From assembly GCF_000472705.1 (NCBI RefSeq), contig NZ_AXAE01000022.1, forward strand, positions 62,001 to 126,000: a stretch of 64,000 nt of DNA. Direction: 5' to 3'. The stretch comes from Mesorhizobium erdmanii USDA 3471 (lineage in GTDB: Bacteria; Pseudomonadota; Alphaproteobacteria; Rhizobiales; Rhizobiaceae). Positions within the stretch are counted from its first letter, which is position 1; each line of letters begins with the position of its first letter. Below are positions 18,430 to 26,448 of the stretch, piece by piece. A program made the translations under genes and the position numbers. The notes beneath the pieces are model-generated. The model did not search any database. It worked only from the letters and a program-made list of their open reading frames with translations, and was not told the DNA's origin.

Positions 18430-19410
18430 ATGGCCCTGCCCCAACCCAATCTCTACCCAGCCTTCAATATCGTGCGGCTCAGCCATGTCGAGCTCGCCGT
18501 CACCGACTTGGCAAAATCCCGCGCCTTCTATGTCGACACGCTCGGCCTGCAGGTGACCGACGAGACCAGCGGCGCCATCTATCTGCGCGCGATGGAAGAG
18601 CGCGGCCACCATTGCATCGTGCTGCGCAAGGCGGCGACGCCGGAAGCGCGCGAGCTCGGCTTCAAGGTTTTTTCCGACGAGGACTTGGACAAGGCGGAGC
18701 ACTTCTTTGCGGCCAAGGACCTGCCGGTGGAGTGGGTCGAGCGGCCCTATCAGTCGCGCACCTTCCGCACCCGAGACCCGCACGGCATCCCGCTCGAATT
18801 CTATTCGAAGATGGAGCGGCTGCCGCCGATCCACCAGAAATACGCGCTTTACAAAGGTGTGAAGCCGCTGCGCATTGACCACTTCAACTGCTTCTCGCCG
18901 GATGTCGATGAGGCGGTCGCCTTCTACAACGAACTCGGCTTTCGAGTGACGGAATACACCGAGGATGCGGAGACCGGGAAGCTGTGGGCGGCCTGGACGC
19001 ACCGGAAGGGCGGCGTGCACGACATCGCCTTCACCAACGGCCTCGGCCCGCGCCTGCACCATGTCGCCTTCTGGGTGCCGACGCCGCTCAACATCATCGA
19101 CCTGCTCGATCTGATGGCGACCACCGGCTATGTCGGCAATATCGAGCGCGGCCCCGGACGGCACGGCATCTCCAACGCCTTCTTCCTCTACGTCCGCGAT
19201 CCCGACAACCATCGCATCGAGATCTATTGCTCGGACTACCAGACCGTCGATCCCGACCTTGAGCCGATCAAGTGGGACCTGAAGGACCCGCAGCGCCAGA
19301 CGCTGTGGGGTGCGCCGGCGCCCAAAAGCTGGTTCGAGGAAGGCAGCGTGTTCGCGGGTGTCGAGCCACGTAAGTCCGATCTGGCCGCTTCGCCGATCGT
19401 GGCGCCTTGA
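18430..19410 (+). CDS. hpaD: 3,4-dihydroxyphenylacetate 2,3-dioxygenase
   Basis: A 326-residue extradiol ring-cleavage dioxygenase of the vicinal-oxygen-chelate type, cleaving homoprotocatechuate. Two glyoxalase-like domains are visible (about 15-125 and 145-270). Iron ligands are predicted at H151 (RIDHFNCFSP), H210 (GPRLHHVAFW) and E264 (HRIEIYCSDY), with the same spacing as in homoprotocatechuate dioxygenases known from Arthrobacter and Brevibacterium. This is the ring-opening step of the local pathway. A repeat element follows before the next gene. Confidence 0.93.
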   Translation: MALPQPNLYPAFNIVRLSHVELAVTDLAKSRAFYVDTLGLQVTDETSGAIYLRAMEERGHHCIVLRKAATPEARELGFKVFSDEDLDKAEHFFAAKDLPVEWVERPYQSRTFRTRDPHGIPLEFYSKMERLPPIHQKYALYKGVKPLRIDHFNCFSPDVDEAVAFYNELGFRVTEYTEDAETGKLWAAWTHRKGGVHDIAFTNGLGPRLHHVAFWVPTPLNIIDLLDLMATTGYVGNIERGPGRHGISNAFFLYVRDPDNHRIEIYCSDYQTVDPDLEPIKWDLKDPQRQTLWGAPAPKSWFEEGSVFAGVEPRKSDLAASPIVAP

Positions 19411-19440
19411 TGGGCTATTGGGAGATGTTCGCGTTCCGTC

Positions 19441-19600
19441 GCCCCCCCCTCTGGCCTGCCGGACATCTCCCCCACAACGGGAGAGATTGGCTGTCATCTC
19501 TGCCTTCGCTAACTTTCAACATTGCAGGAAAGGCGCCGACGGCGCGGCCGGCTGATCTCCCCCCAAGTGGGGGAGATGTCCGGCAGGACAGAAGGGGGCG
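19441..19600. repeat. Rhizobial palindromic element with two inverted arms
   Basis: The left arm (about 19445-19490) reads CTCTGGCCTGCCGGACATCT and continues into CCCCCACAACGGGAGAGATTGG. The right arm (about 19551-19596) is the reverse complement of a near-identical copy. About 60 bases of spacer separate them. The same arms occur in frame inside the E2 gene at 60664-60790. The element sits between hpaD and hpaG, separating the pathway transcript or adding a hairpin. Confidence 0.8.
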
Positions 19601-19654
19601 CCGTAGAACTCGACGCTTCCGGTTGACCAGCGGCGCCGACTGCGGAGCATCAGC

Positions 19655-20530
19655 ATGAGCGCGGGACGCCTCGCCACCTTCACCGCCGGCAGCAGGACGC
19701 GCTACGGCGCAATCACCGACAAGGGCGTCGTCGACCTTTCGGCGCGCCATCCCGAATGGCCGACGCTGCGCGAGGTAATCGAAGTAGGCGCGCTCGTGAA
19801 ACTTGCCGAGGAAGCGGAAGGCCTCGCCGCCGATTTCCGGGTCGAGGACATTGCTTACGAAATCCCGATCCCGTCGCCGGAAAAGATCATCTGCGTCGGC
19901 GTCAATTATTCGGACCGCAACGAAGAGTACAAGGACGGACAAGCGGCGCCTTCAAATCCGTCACTCTTCCTCCGCGTCCCGCGCTCTTTCGTCGGGCATG
20001 GCGCGCCGCTGGTGCGGCCGCCGGAATCACCGCAGCTCGACTATGAAGGCGAGGTCGTCATCGTTATCGGCAAGGTCGGACGGCGCATCGCCGAGGCCGA
20101 TGCTTTCGACCACATCGCGGCGCTTTCACTGTGCAACGAAGGCACGATCCGCGACTGGGTGCGCCACGCCAAGTTCAACGTCACGCAAGGCAAAAATTTC
20201 GACCGCACAGGCTCCATCGGTCCCTGGCTGGTGCCGTTCGCCGACGAGGTGCAGATCGCCGATATTGCGCTCACTACGCGCGTCAATGGTGAGACCCGCC
20301 AGCAGGACCGCACGGGCCGCATGATCTTTTCCTTCCGCAAGATCATCAACTACATCTCAACCTTCACCACTCTGATGCCGGGTGACATCATCGTCACCGG
20401 CACACCGACCGGCGCCGGCGCTCGCTTCGACCCGCCGATCTGGCTGAAGCCGGGCGATGTGATCGAGGTCGAGGCTGACGGCATCGGCCTGCTTCGCAAC
20501 GGCGTCGTCGACGAAGGAACCGGCCGATGA
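19655..20530 (+). CDS. hpaG: Fumarylacetoacetate hydrolase family protein, probable HpaG decarboxylase/isomerase
   Basis: A 291-residue FAH-fold enzyme, likely the 5-oxopent-3-ene-1,2,5-tricarboxylate decarboxylase of the pathway. It has the motif KIICVGVNYSDRNEEY, the metal-binding LDYEGEVVIVIGK, and the late GDIIVTGTPTGAGARFDPP. An N-terminal cap (about residues 1-70) precedes the FAH domain. Its last bases overlap the hpaH start (ATGA). A general FAH-family hydrolase is the alternative, but the setting favours HpaG. Confidence 0.85.
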   Translation: MSAGRLATFTAGSRTRYGAITDKGVVDLSARHPEWPTLREVIEVGALVKLAEEAEGLAADFRVEDIAYEIPIPSPEKIICVGVNYSDRNEEYKDGQAAPSNPSLFLRVPRSFVGHGAPLVRPPESPQLDYEGEVVIVIGKVGRRIAEADAFDHIAALSLCNEGTIRDWVRHAKFNVTQGKNFDRTGSIGPWLVPFADEVQIADIALTTRVNGETRQQDRTGRMIFSFRKIINYISTFTTLMPGDIIVTGTPTGAGARFDPPIWLKPGDVIEVEADGIGLLRNGVVDEGTGR

Positions 20531-21330
20531 TGACGGAGATGGAAGTCGAGGACGCCGCATGGCGGCTGTTCGAAGCCGAGCGCGGCCGCCGCCAGATCAA
20601 GCTGCTCAGCCTCGATTTTCCGCAAGCGACGATGGATGACGCCTATCGCGTGCAGGCAGCTTTGGTGAAGCGGAAGGCCGCATCGGGACTGACGATCAAG
20701 GGCTGGAAGATCGGGCTGACCTCGAAGGCGATGCAGTCGGCGCTGAGCATCGACATTCCGGATTCCGGCATCCTGTTTGACGATATGTTCTTTGAAAATG
20801 GCGGCACCGTGCCGGCCGATCGTTTCATTCAGCCGCGCATCGAGGCCGAGATCGCCTTCATAATGAAGGCGCCGCTCGCCGGCTCCGACATATCGATCGA
20901 CGAGGTGCTCGACGCTACCGATCACATCACGCCTGCGCTTGAAATCCTCGACACCCGTATCGAGCGGCTAAACAAGGAGACCGGTAAAATTCGAACCTTC
21001 TTCGACACGATCTCAGACAACGCCGCCAATGCCGGCATCGTCGTCGGCGGCCGTGCGGCAATCCCGCACGGGGCGGATCTGCGTTGGGTGGGCGCCATCG
21101 TATCGCGCAACGGCGACGTCGAAGAAACCGGCTTGGGAGCAGGCGTGCTCGATCATCCAGCCAAGGGCATCGTCTGGCTCGCCAAACGGCTCAACCAATA
21201 CGGCATGCGGATCGAGGCCGGCCAGATCGTGCTGTCAGGTTCCTTCATCCGGCCGGTTGAATGCCGGCATGGCGATACCATCCACGCGGACTTCGGTCCT
21301 TACGGCTCCGTAGGACTATTCTTCGACTAG
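20527..21330 (+). CDS. hpaH: 2-oxo-hept-4-ene-1,7-dioate hydratase
   Basis: A 267-residue MhpD/HpaH-family hydratase adding water to 2-oxo-hept-4-ene-1,7-dioate. Typical segments include GWKIGLTSKAMQSALSIDIP, PDSGILFDDMFF, PRIEAEIAFIM and NAANAGIVVGGRA. The start overlaps the hpaG stop by 4 bases. It is the last intact enzyme of the set; the aldolase gene that should follow is a frameshifted stub starting 7 bases later. Confidence 0.92.
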   Translation: MMTEMEVEDAAWRLFEAERGRRQIKLLSLDFPQATMDDAYRVQAALVKRKAASGLTIKGWKIGLTSKAMQSALSIDIPDSGILFDDMFFENGGTVPADRFIQPRIEAEIAFIMKAPLAGSDISIDEVLDATDHITPALEILDTRIERLNKETGKIRTFFDTISDNAANAGIVVGGRAAIPHGADLRWVGAIVSRNGDVEETGLGAGVLDHPAKGIVWLAKRLNQYGMRIEAGQIVLSGSFIRPVECRHGDTIHADFGPYGSVGLFFD

Positions 21331-21336
21331 AAGGTA

Positions 21337-21450
21337 AATGCCCGGCACCGAGCAATCTATTCAAGAAGGCGCTGTCCGAAGGCCGACCCCAAATCGGTCT
21401 TGGGCAGGCGCTCGCCAATCCGCACACGCCCGTAATCTGCGCCGGCGTGG
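21337..21450 (+). pseudogene. hpaI: hpaI remnant (4-hydroxy-2-oxoheptanedioate aldolase, N-terminal stub)
   Basis: After a ribosome-binding-site-like AGAAGG, an ATG at 21337 is followed by one extra C. In the shifted frame the DNA reads PAPSNLFKKALSEGRPQIGL and then GQALANPHTPVICAGVG, matching the first 35-40 residues of HpaI aldolases (FKAALxxGRPQIGLW). The conserved Trp is Gly, and the homology stops before the catalytic barrel. About 215 residues are missing. The gene is broken by both frameshift and deletion. Confidence 0.82.
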
Positions 21451-21577
21451 GCCGGGAATCCGCTTGGCGCTAAAACCCGAGGGAGCTTTCTTCGTCGGCA
21501 TCGACGTATCGAGCACCCGGCTGGCCGCCGCACTCGTCGACTTCAGCGGGACTCCGCTCACCAAGATCACCATTCTC
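21443..21577 (+). pseudogene. ROK family regulator/kinase fragment
   Basis: In one frame the DNA encodes RRRGPGIRLALKPEGAFFVG, then IDVSSTRLAAALVDFSGTPLTK. This is the junction between the winged-helix region and the ATPase-like domain of ROK repressors (LxLNPxGAYFxG...xxAALVDFxG). Nothing recognisable follows. It is joined directly to the hpaI stub, so a deletion probably fused two former genes here. Confidence 0.6.
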
Positions 21578-21727
21578 GCCAGTCCATCCCGGCGCTGGGT
21601 GCGACACAACTCCAAGCGCCCCGGCAAACGAGCACACCTCATACGCCGATTTATCTCAGAAACGCGACTGGCCGAACAAGTGACGTTGGCGGCATCGCCA
21701 CCGAACGCTGGCGACCAAGTAGCAGCT

Positions 21728-22219
21728 TCAGTACATCGACCGCTTGTTGACGGCGTCGGTCGGAACCGCCTGGATGACATCCCAATGCTCGGCAATTTTG
21801 CCATTCTCGACACGGAACATGTCGACGATGGCGGTTTCCGGCGTGGCATCCGTTTTCGGCTGCACGACTTCCGTCATGACAAGGTCGCCCTCGGCGATGA
21901 CACGCTTGAATTCGACCTTCTGCTTCGGCCAATGGGTAATGCCCATCTTCTCGAGCAACTGGCGCACCGAGTCGCGTCCGTCGGTCATAGTCGGATTGCG
22001 CTGGATGTAATTCGCCGCCCAGTAGCGGTCGAGCGCCGTCAGATCATGGTCACCGAACAACTCCTGATAGGCCTTGAGGACCAGCGCCTTGTTGGCTTGC
22101 GTGAGTTCGTGTTGCTGCAGGATCGCCTTCTTGTCTGGCTTTGAACCGTCAGCGGCTGCACTCGACGCCGCGAGCACGGACGCGAGCAAGGCCACGGCGA
22201 TCTTCTTCATCTTCATCAT
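21728..22219 (-). CDS. Secreted NTF2-like (SnoaL-type) protein
   Basis: A 163-residue protein with a signal peptide (MKKIAVALLASVLAASSAAA, cut near residue 23) followed by an NTF2-like domain. The latter includes LVLKAYQELFGDHDLTALDRYWAANYIQRNPTMTDGRD (split by helices) and the late FRVENGKIAEHWDVIQ, characteristic of the SnoaL polyketide-cyclase-like family. AAGGAGA lies before the double ATG at 22219/22216. It is the last gene of a minus-strand group with a cytoplasmic NTF2-like and an MBL-fold protein. Confidence 0.88.
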   Translation of the reverse strand: MMKMKKIAVALLASVLAASSAAADGSKPDKKAILQQHELTQANKALVLKAYQELFGDHDLTALDRYWAANYIQRNPTMTDGRDSVRQLLEKMGITHWPKQKVEFKRVIAEGDLVMTEVVQPKTDATPETAIVDMFRVENGKIAEHWDVIQAVPTDAVNKRSMY

Positions 22220-22247
22220 AATCTCCTTATCGGTTTTCTCTCTGTAG

Positions 22248-22637
22248 TCAGGAAAGCGCCTTCGCCACCATGACGGTGTCGACATACTGGGTCATCTGCC
22301 GGATCTTGCCATCCCGGACCTCGTAGAGATGAGCGAAGGCAGCCCGCATCGACTTGCCGGTTGCCTTGTAGGTGCCGGAGTAGACGCCGAAGGCGGCAAC
22401 GCGTTCACCATCGGCGAGGTAGGTGTGAACGTCGGCGCGGCAGTCGATCCACTCGCTGCCAAGCCGGGCGAATACGCCTGCCAACAGCGCATCGACGCCG
22501 ACATAAGTGCCGGCATAGGGAAAACCTTCCGCCTCGGTCCACTCTACATCCGGATGAAGAACGGCCATGAGATTTCGGCCGTTCTGCTCAGATGAGCCTT
22601 CATAGGTCGCACGGATCAGGTCGAGATTGCTTGCCAT
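22248..22637 (-). CDS. NTF2-like (SnoaL-type) protein
   Basis: A 129-residue cytoplasmic NTF2-like protein, paralogous to the one at 9052-9441: both have GFPYAGTYVG and GVYSGTYKATGKSMRA-type strands. It starts one base before the preceding MBL-fold gene ends on the minus strand, so the two are coupled. Substrate and reaction are unknown; such proteins often act on small organic intermediates or detoxify them. Confidence 0.86.
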   Translation of the reverse strand: MASNLDLIRATYEGSSEQNGRNLMAVLHPDVEWTEAEGFPYAGTYVGVDALLAGVFARLGSEWIDCRADVHTYLADGERVAAFGVYSGTYKATGKSMRAAFAHLYEVRDGKIRQMTQYVDTVMVAKALS

Positions 22638-22638
22638 G

Positions 22639-23463
22639 TCAGCCCCACTTCATCTCGCCCATCGCGACTTTGGAGCCGATATCGAGCGCGACGCCCATAC
22701 CGAGGCCGGGGAAGCGCGCTTCCATCGCGGCCTTTAGCGCAGCAGCGTCCGCAGCCTTGTCCAGTTCCACTTCGAAAGCAAGGACATAGGCCTTGGTGTA
22801 AGCGATGGCGCTCAGGTCGGTTGCCGCCTGCGGATCGAGGTGGCCAGGTACGACGACCGATGGCTTCAGGGCGGCGATCTTGTCGAGGTTGGCAATCCAG
22901 GTGGCGCGGGACTCCTTGGTCTGCGTGTCGGCCGTCCAGACATGGACGCCGGAGAAGATCAGTACGCCACCGAATACCGCGTCGAGCGTGGCAACGCGTA
23001 GATAGCGGCGGTTAGCGAGCCCTTCCGCGGCGACGACCTCGACCAACTCGCCGTCAACAGTCAACGCCGCGCCATCGAAGGCTTCGGGCAGCACGACATC
23101 GGCGAGCGTCTGCGGACCGTTCTCCTTCAACTGCGGTCCCCAGACGGCGAGCTTTTTCTCGACATTGCCGTTGATGGCGGCAATCGTATCAGATGCGGCG
23201 ATAACCTTTGCGTCCGGGAAGGCTTCACGCACCGGCTTCAGGCTGAAATAGTAGTCAGGGTCGGACTGGCTGACGTAGACGGTTGTCAACGTCTTGCCCG
23301 TCGCCTTGATCGCTTCGGCAAGAGCGCGGCCATCCGGATAGGTAAAGCCGCCATCGATCAGCAGCGCTTCGGTCGGACCGGCTAGCAGCACAGGGGCACG
23401 GAAGAAGCCGGTCTGGCCGGCGGGAAAATGTTTCCAGGAAAGCTTGGATGTGTTGGTGACCAT
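22639..23463 (-). CDS. MBL-fold protein lacking the usual metal-binding motif
   Basis: A 274-residue protein with the metallo-beta-lactamase fold: LLIDGGF, TVYVSQSDPDYY, and the later HVWTAD and VVVPGH. The canonical HxHxDH is replaced by Q66-S-D68-P-D70-Y71, so only the Asp remains, and ordinary two-metal catalysis looks unlikely. The late VVVPGH motif is kept. GAGGAG precedes the ATG. A decayed copy of its C-terminal half lies at 2626-3049. It heads a pair with the NTF2-like gene downstream. Confidence 0.85.
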   Translation of the reverse strand: MVTNTSKLSWKHFPAGQTGFFRAPVLLAGPTEALLIDGGFTYPDGRALAEAIKATGKTLTTVYVSQSDPDYYFSLKPVREAFPDAKVIAASDTIAAINGNVEKKLAVWGPQLKENGPQTLADVVLPEAFDGAALTVDGELVEVVAAEGLANRRYLRVATLDAVFGGVLIFSGVHVWTADTQTKESRATWIANLDKIAALKPSVVVPGHLDPQAATDLSAIAYTKAYVLAFEVELDKAADAAALKAAMEARFPGLGMGVALDIGSKVAMGEMKWG

Positions 23464-23531
23464 ATCAGACTCCTCAATGTCTAACGTTTCGTCGTTCAGT
23501 CGAATTCGGTGTGTCGCGATGGCCGCGATCG

Positions 23532-24164
23532 TCAGGCCGCGTGCAACTGGTTGGCCAGCACGTCGAAGGCGCCGAACAGGGCGCTGGCGCGCATTAGCCG
23601 TTGGTCACCATCGCGGTCGACGATCAGGGCGGGAACCCCCTCGGCGTTGAAGCGTGCCATATCAGCGCGCGCTGCCGAAACCCGGCTACGATAGGCGTCG
23701 AGAAGCGCCTCATCCGGGGTCTGGAGGCGCCGAGCGGCTCCGGTGAAGCCAGCTTCTACGAGGATTTCGGCAACCACATTGAGGTCGGAATTGTTGCGTC
23801 CATCTTGGTAACGGGCGCGCTGCAGCGCCTTCAATGCTTCGAGTTCGCGCGCGGGCTCCATGAGACAGACCGCGACCAGGCCGAGCGTGGCCGGCGCGGA
23901 GTCGAACAGGCCACCGGTCGCACCAAGCACCTGCTCGCGATAGGCATCGGAAAAGGGCTGGCCGGTAAGCCGCGCGATGCGTTGGTCGTTCTGCCAGGCA
24001 TAGGCGGCGAAATGGCTGTCCATCGGACGCGAAGCTTCGCCGGCGAACAGGCCGGTCGGCGCCAGATCGAGCGTCACTCCGTTGAGTTGCGACAGTTTTT
24101 CCAGCACGGGACTGGCGCCGTAGCACCAGCCGCAAAGAGGGTCGAAAAGGTAAGTTATGCGCAT
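23532..24164 (-). CDS. DsbA family protein (FrnE-like thioredoxin fold)
   Basis: A 210-residue thioredoxin-fold protein with a large helical insertion. The redox motif is CGWC (C11-C14) in YLFDPLCGWCYGASPVLEKL. The cis-Pro region is GVPALIVDRDG. No signal peptide is seen, so it is cytoplasmic, unlike true DsbA. The start at 24164 gives the typical short N-terminus. It is divergent from a LysR gene (110 bases between starts) and lies upstream of the MBL/NTF2 genes. Confidence 0.9.
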   Translation of the reverse strand: MRITYLFDPLCGWCYGASPVLEKLSQLNGVTLDLAPTGLFAGEASRPMDSHFAAYAWQNDQRIARLTGQPFSDAYREQVLGATGGLFDSAPATLGLVAVCLMEPARELEALKALQRARYQDGRNNSDLNVVAEILVEAGFTGAARRLQTPDEALLDAYRSRVSAARADMARFNAEGVPALIVDRDGDQRLMRASALFGAFDVLANQLHAA

Positions 24165-24273
24165 ATCCGTCTTCCCGTATATCCGATGGTAAGATACGCG
24201 ATCGAGATTGCACAGAATATACCGACTAACTATATGCACTGTGCGCTATTCGCATACAATGTGGAGTCACGGC

Positions 24274-25197
24274 ATGGAGACGATCAATCTCAATCGGCTC
24301 GCCTATTTCGTTGCTGTGGTGGACGCAGGCTCGTTCACGCGTGCCGCCGCGCGGCTCGGCATCACCAAGACCGTCGTAAGCCAGCAGGTGGCCCGGTTGG
24401 AGGCGGACCTGCAGACGAGCCTTCTCCTTCGGACGACCCGTCGTGTCGAGCCCACTGAAGCTGGGCGGTTGCTGCACGCGCGGTCGGTCATTATCCTACG
24501 CGAAGCCGAGGATGCCTTCGGCGAAGTTGCGGAGGTAACGACGAACCCGATTGGGACGTTGCGGATCGCGGCGCCGAACGACTTCGGTACGTCGACCGTT
24601 GCACCGCTGCTGGCAAAATTCTGTCGGACCTATCCTGCCTGCTCGGTCGACCTCGTCTTGTCGGACGCCAAGATTGACCTGATCGCTCACCACATCGATG
24701 TGTCGATCCGGGTCGGTTGGCTTGACGATTCCAGCCAGCAGGCGCGCCGGATCGGCGCATTCCGGCAGTTGCTCGTCGCGGCGCCCGACTTAGCTCGCAC
24801 GATTTCCGCCGATGTCCCCGACAACATTGACCAGCAGCCATTCATCGCCAACGGCGCGTTGCGTGAGCCGCTGGTTTGGCATTTCTCGCGCGCCGACTTC
24901 GACCGCCGCACGGTCCGTATGCGGCCGGCGATGACAATCAACGCGACCCCAGCCGTACTTGCCGCGACACTGGCCGGAGGCGGCCTGTCGGTACTGCCGG
25001 ATTTTCTGGTTGCTGACCCGTTGCAGACAGGCGCGCTCGTCCAGATTCTGCCCGACTGGTCGCTGCCGTCGGGCGGCATCCACACGGTCTATCCCGCCGC
25101 CCGGTTTCGTCCGCCAAAAGTGACTGCCTTTGTCGCCATGTTGGAAGCCGAAGTGAAGCGACCGCCGATCGCGCCACACGGATCGACGACGTCCTGA
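24274..25197 (+). CDS. LysR family transcriptional regulator
   Basis: A 307-residue LysR regulator with an N-terminal winged helix (LNRLAYFVAVVDAGSFTRAA and the following TVVSQQVARLEADLQ) and a type 2 periplasmic-fold effector domain from about residue 90. GGAGT precedes the ATG at 24274. It is divergent from the dsbA-like gene, the normal layout for a LysR regulator acting on its neighbour and possibly on the MBL/NTF2 genes beyond. The inducer is unknown. Confidence 0.93.
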   Translation: METINLNRLAYFVAVVDAGSFTRAAARLGITKTVVSQQVARLEADLQTSLLLRTTRRVEPTEAGRLLHARSVIILREAEDAFGEVAEVTTNPIGTLRIAAPNDFGTSTVAPLLAKFCRTYPACSVDLVLSDAKIDLIAHHIDVSIRVGWLDDSSQQARRIGAFRQLLVAAPDLARTISADVPDNIDQQPFIANGALREPLVWHFSRADFDRRTVRMRPAMTINATPAVLAATLAGGGLSVLPDFLVADPLQTGALVQILPDWSLPSGGIHTVYPAARFRPPKVTAFVAMLEAEVKRPPIAPHGSTTS

Positions 25198-25450
25198 CCG
25201 ACTAACTCTTGTCTCCACCGCCGGAGCTGTGCTCGACGACACGATCGCCCGCCGCTCACAGGATTGGAAAAATGATTGCCATGGGCGGCATTACCGAGGT
25301 CGGGCGAGCCGCGAGCACCCGATAGTGGACGGGCAGCTTCTAGCGTCCGACAAGCCTTCGCGGACATTCCGCTGGCTGAGATTAACATTTCCGACTAACC
25401 AGCCCTCGGCCGCTTTGCGCCAGTTCTGGCGTCAGGCAAGCTTTGCTTTG

Positions 25451-26158
25451 TCAGCTGGCGGTGAATGGCATCGCTAGGCTTGCAGCTTTCGGCCGCTCAC
25501 CGACAGCAAACACGGCGCTTGCCTCGCTGACGATCGAGACGTGATTCTTGGCTGCGGTTCCGGCTGCGGTCCCATCGCCGCGCAGGATCGCAGTGACGAT
25601 GGCGTCATGCTCCTGCCAGGATTTGGCCAGCCGACCGGCCAGCCTAAACTGGGCGCGGCGGAAGGGGGCCAGCCGGCTGCGCGTCATCGCAGTCAGTTCC
25701 TGGATGTGCGTGCTGTGGGCGCCGCGATAGAGCCTGCTGTGGAACTCGGTGTTGAAGTATTCATAGTCTTCCTCGGCGCCTAGCCGCACCAGCCGCGCCG
25801 AGGCCTGGTGCTCGGTCTCGAGTGCGCGGCGTTCGCTGCCGCTCATGCGCTCGGCGCAGAAGCGCGCGCATATACCTTCCAGCTCGGCCATGCTTTCGAA
25901 CATCGAAGTGAGATGCTCCTGGGTGACGACGGCGACGATGGCGCCCCTGTTGGGCCGCCGCTCGACGAGGCCCATGGCGCTGAGCTGGCCGAGCGCCTCG
26001 CGCACCGGCGTGCGTGACACCTCGAAGCGGGCGGCAAGCGAAACCTCATCGAGCTTTTCGCCGGGAACCAGCACCCCGGTGACGATACGGTCGCCGATCG
26101 CCCTCACCATCTGATCGACGGTCGTGCCCGACCGGATCAAGCTGCGCTTTCCCGACAA
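25451..26158 (-). CDS. GntR family transcriptional regulator (FCD domain)
   Basis: A 235-residue regulator with an N-terminal GntR winged helix (DRIVTGVLVPGEKLDEVSLA, then SRTPVREALGQLSAMGLVER) and an all-helical FCD effector domain (about 95-225). It is divergent from the binding-protein gene of the biuret group, with 290 bases between the starts. The usual role would be repression of that group until an effector is present. A sigma-54-type promoter in the gap implies a second, activating control. Confidence 0.93.
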   Translation of the reverse strand: MSGKRSLIRSGTTVDQMVRAIGDRIVTGVLVPGEKLDEVSLAARFEVSRTPVREALGQLSAMGLVERRPNRGAIVAVVTQEHLTSMFESMAELEGICARFCAERMSGSERRALETEHQASARLVRLGAEEDYEYFNTEFHSRLYRGAHSTHIQELTAMTRSRLAPFRRAQFRLAGRLAKSWQEHDAIVTAILRGDGTAAGTAAKNHVSIVSEASAVFAVGERPKAASLAMPFTAS

Positions 26159-26299
26159 ATGTGCTTCGCCTCCCCATGCTTCGCCGTATCAAGCCGTGGA
26201 ACCCCGCGGCCAAACGGCACGATCCGACTCAGGCCTGATCCTCTATGCCTATGTTTTAATCTGCCTGTCAAATTGGCTGTTTTCAAGGCAGAAAGTGTA

Positions 26300-26328
26300 T
26301 GCAATTGCCTTTCACTTGTGCATTGCCT
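26300..26328. promoter_or_regulatory. Direct repeat, candidate regulator-binding sites
   Basis: TGCAATTGCCT (26300-26310) and TGCATTGCCT (26319-26328) are close copies 19 bases apart, about two DNA turns, so they face the same side of the helix. They lie 47-75 bases upstream of the sigma-54-like promoter. They could bind NtrC-type activator or the divergent GntR regulator. The sequence alone does not decide. Confidence 0.4.
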
Positions 26329-26374
26329 GCTGACGCAATCTTTGATTTTATTAGATAAATTTTACGATTTGAAC

Positions 26375-26391
26375 TGGCATGGCGATTGCAT
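26375..26391 (+). promoter_or_regulatory. Sigma-54 (-24/-12) promoter upstream of the biuret group
   Basis: TGGCATGGCGATTGCAT matches the RpoN consensus TGGCAC-N5-TTGCA/T. The invariant GG (26376-26377) and GC (26388-26389) are separated by exactly 10 bases. Transcription would start near 26400, about 50 bases before the binding-protein ATG. No equally good -35/-10 pair was seen in the gap. Nitrogen control through NtrC is the natural expectation for a group that releases ammonia. Confidence 0.7.
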
Positions 26392-26448
26392 GCACTTTCC
26401 TTGAAAGATGTTAACCGACCCGGAAGGGGTCCTACAGGGGAGCATAAG

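Noticed and set aside
25198..25450. Possible gene between the LysR and GntR genes
   Set aside because: The open frame has no family resemblance and lies in a convergent gap; treated as non-coding.
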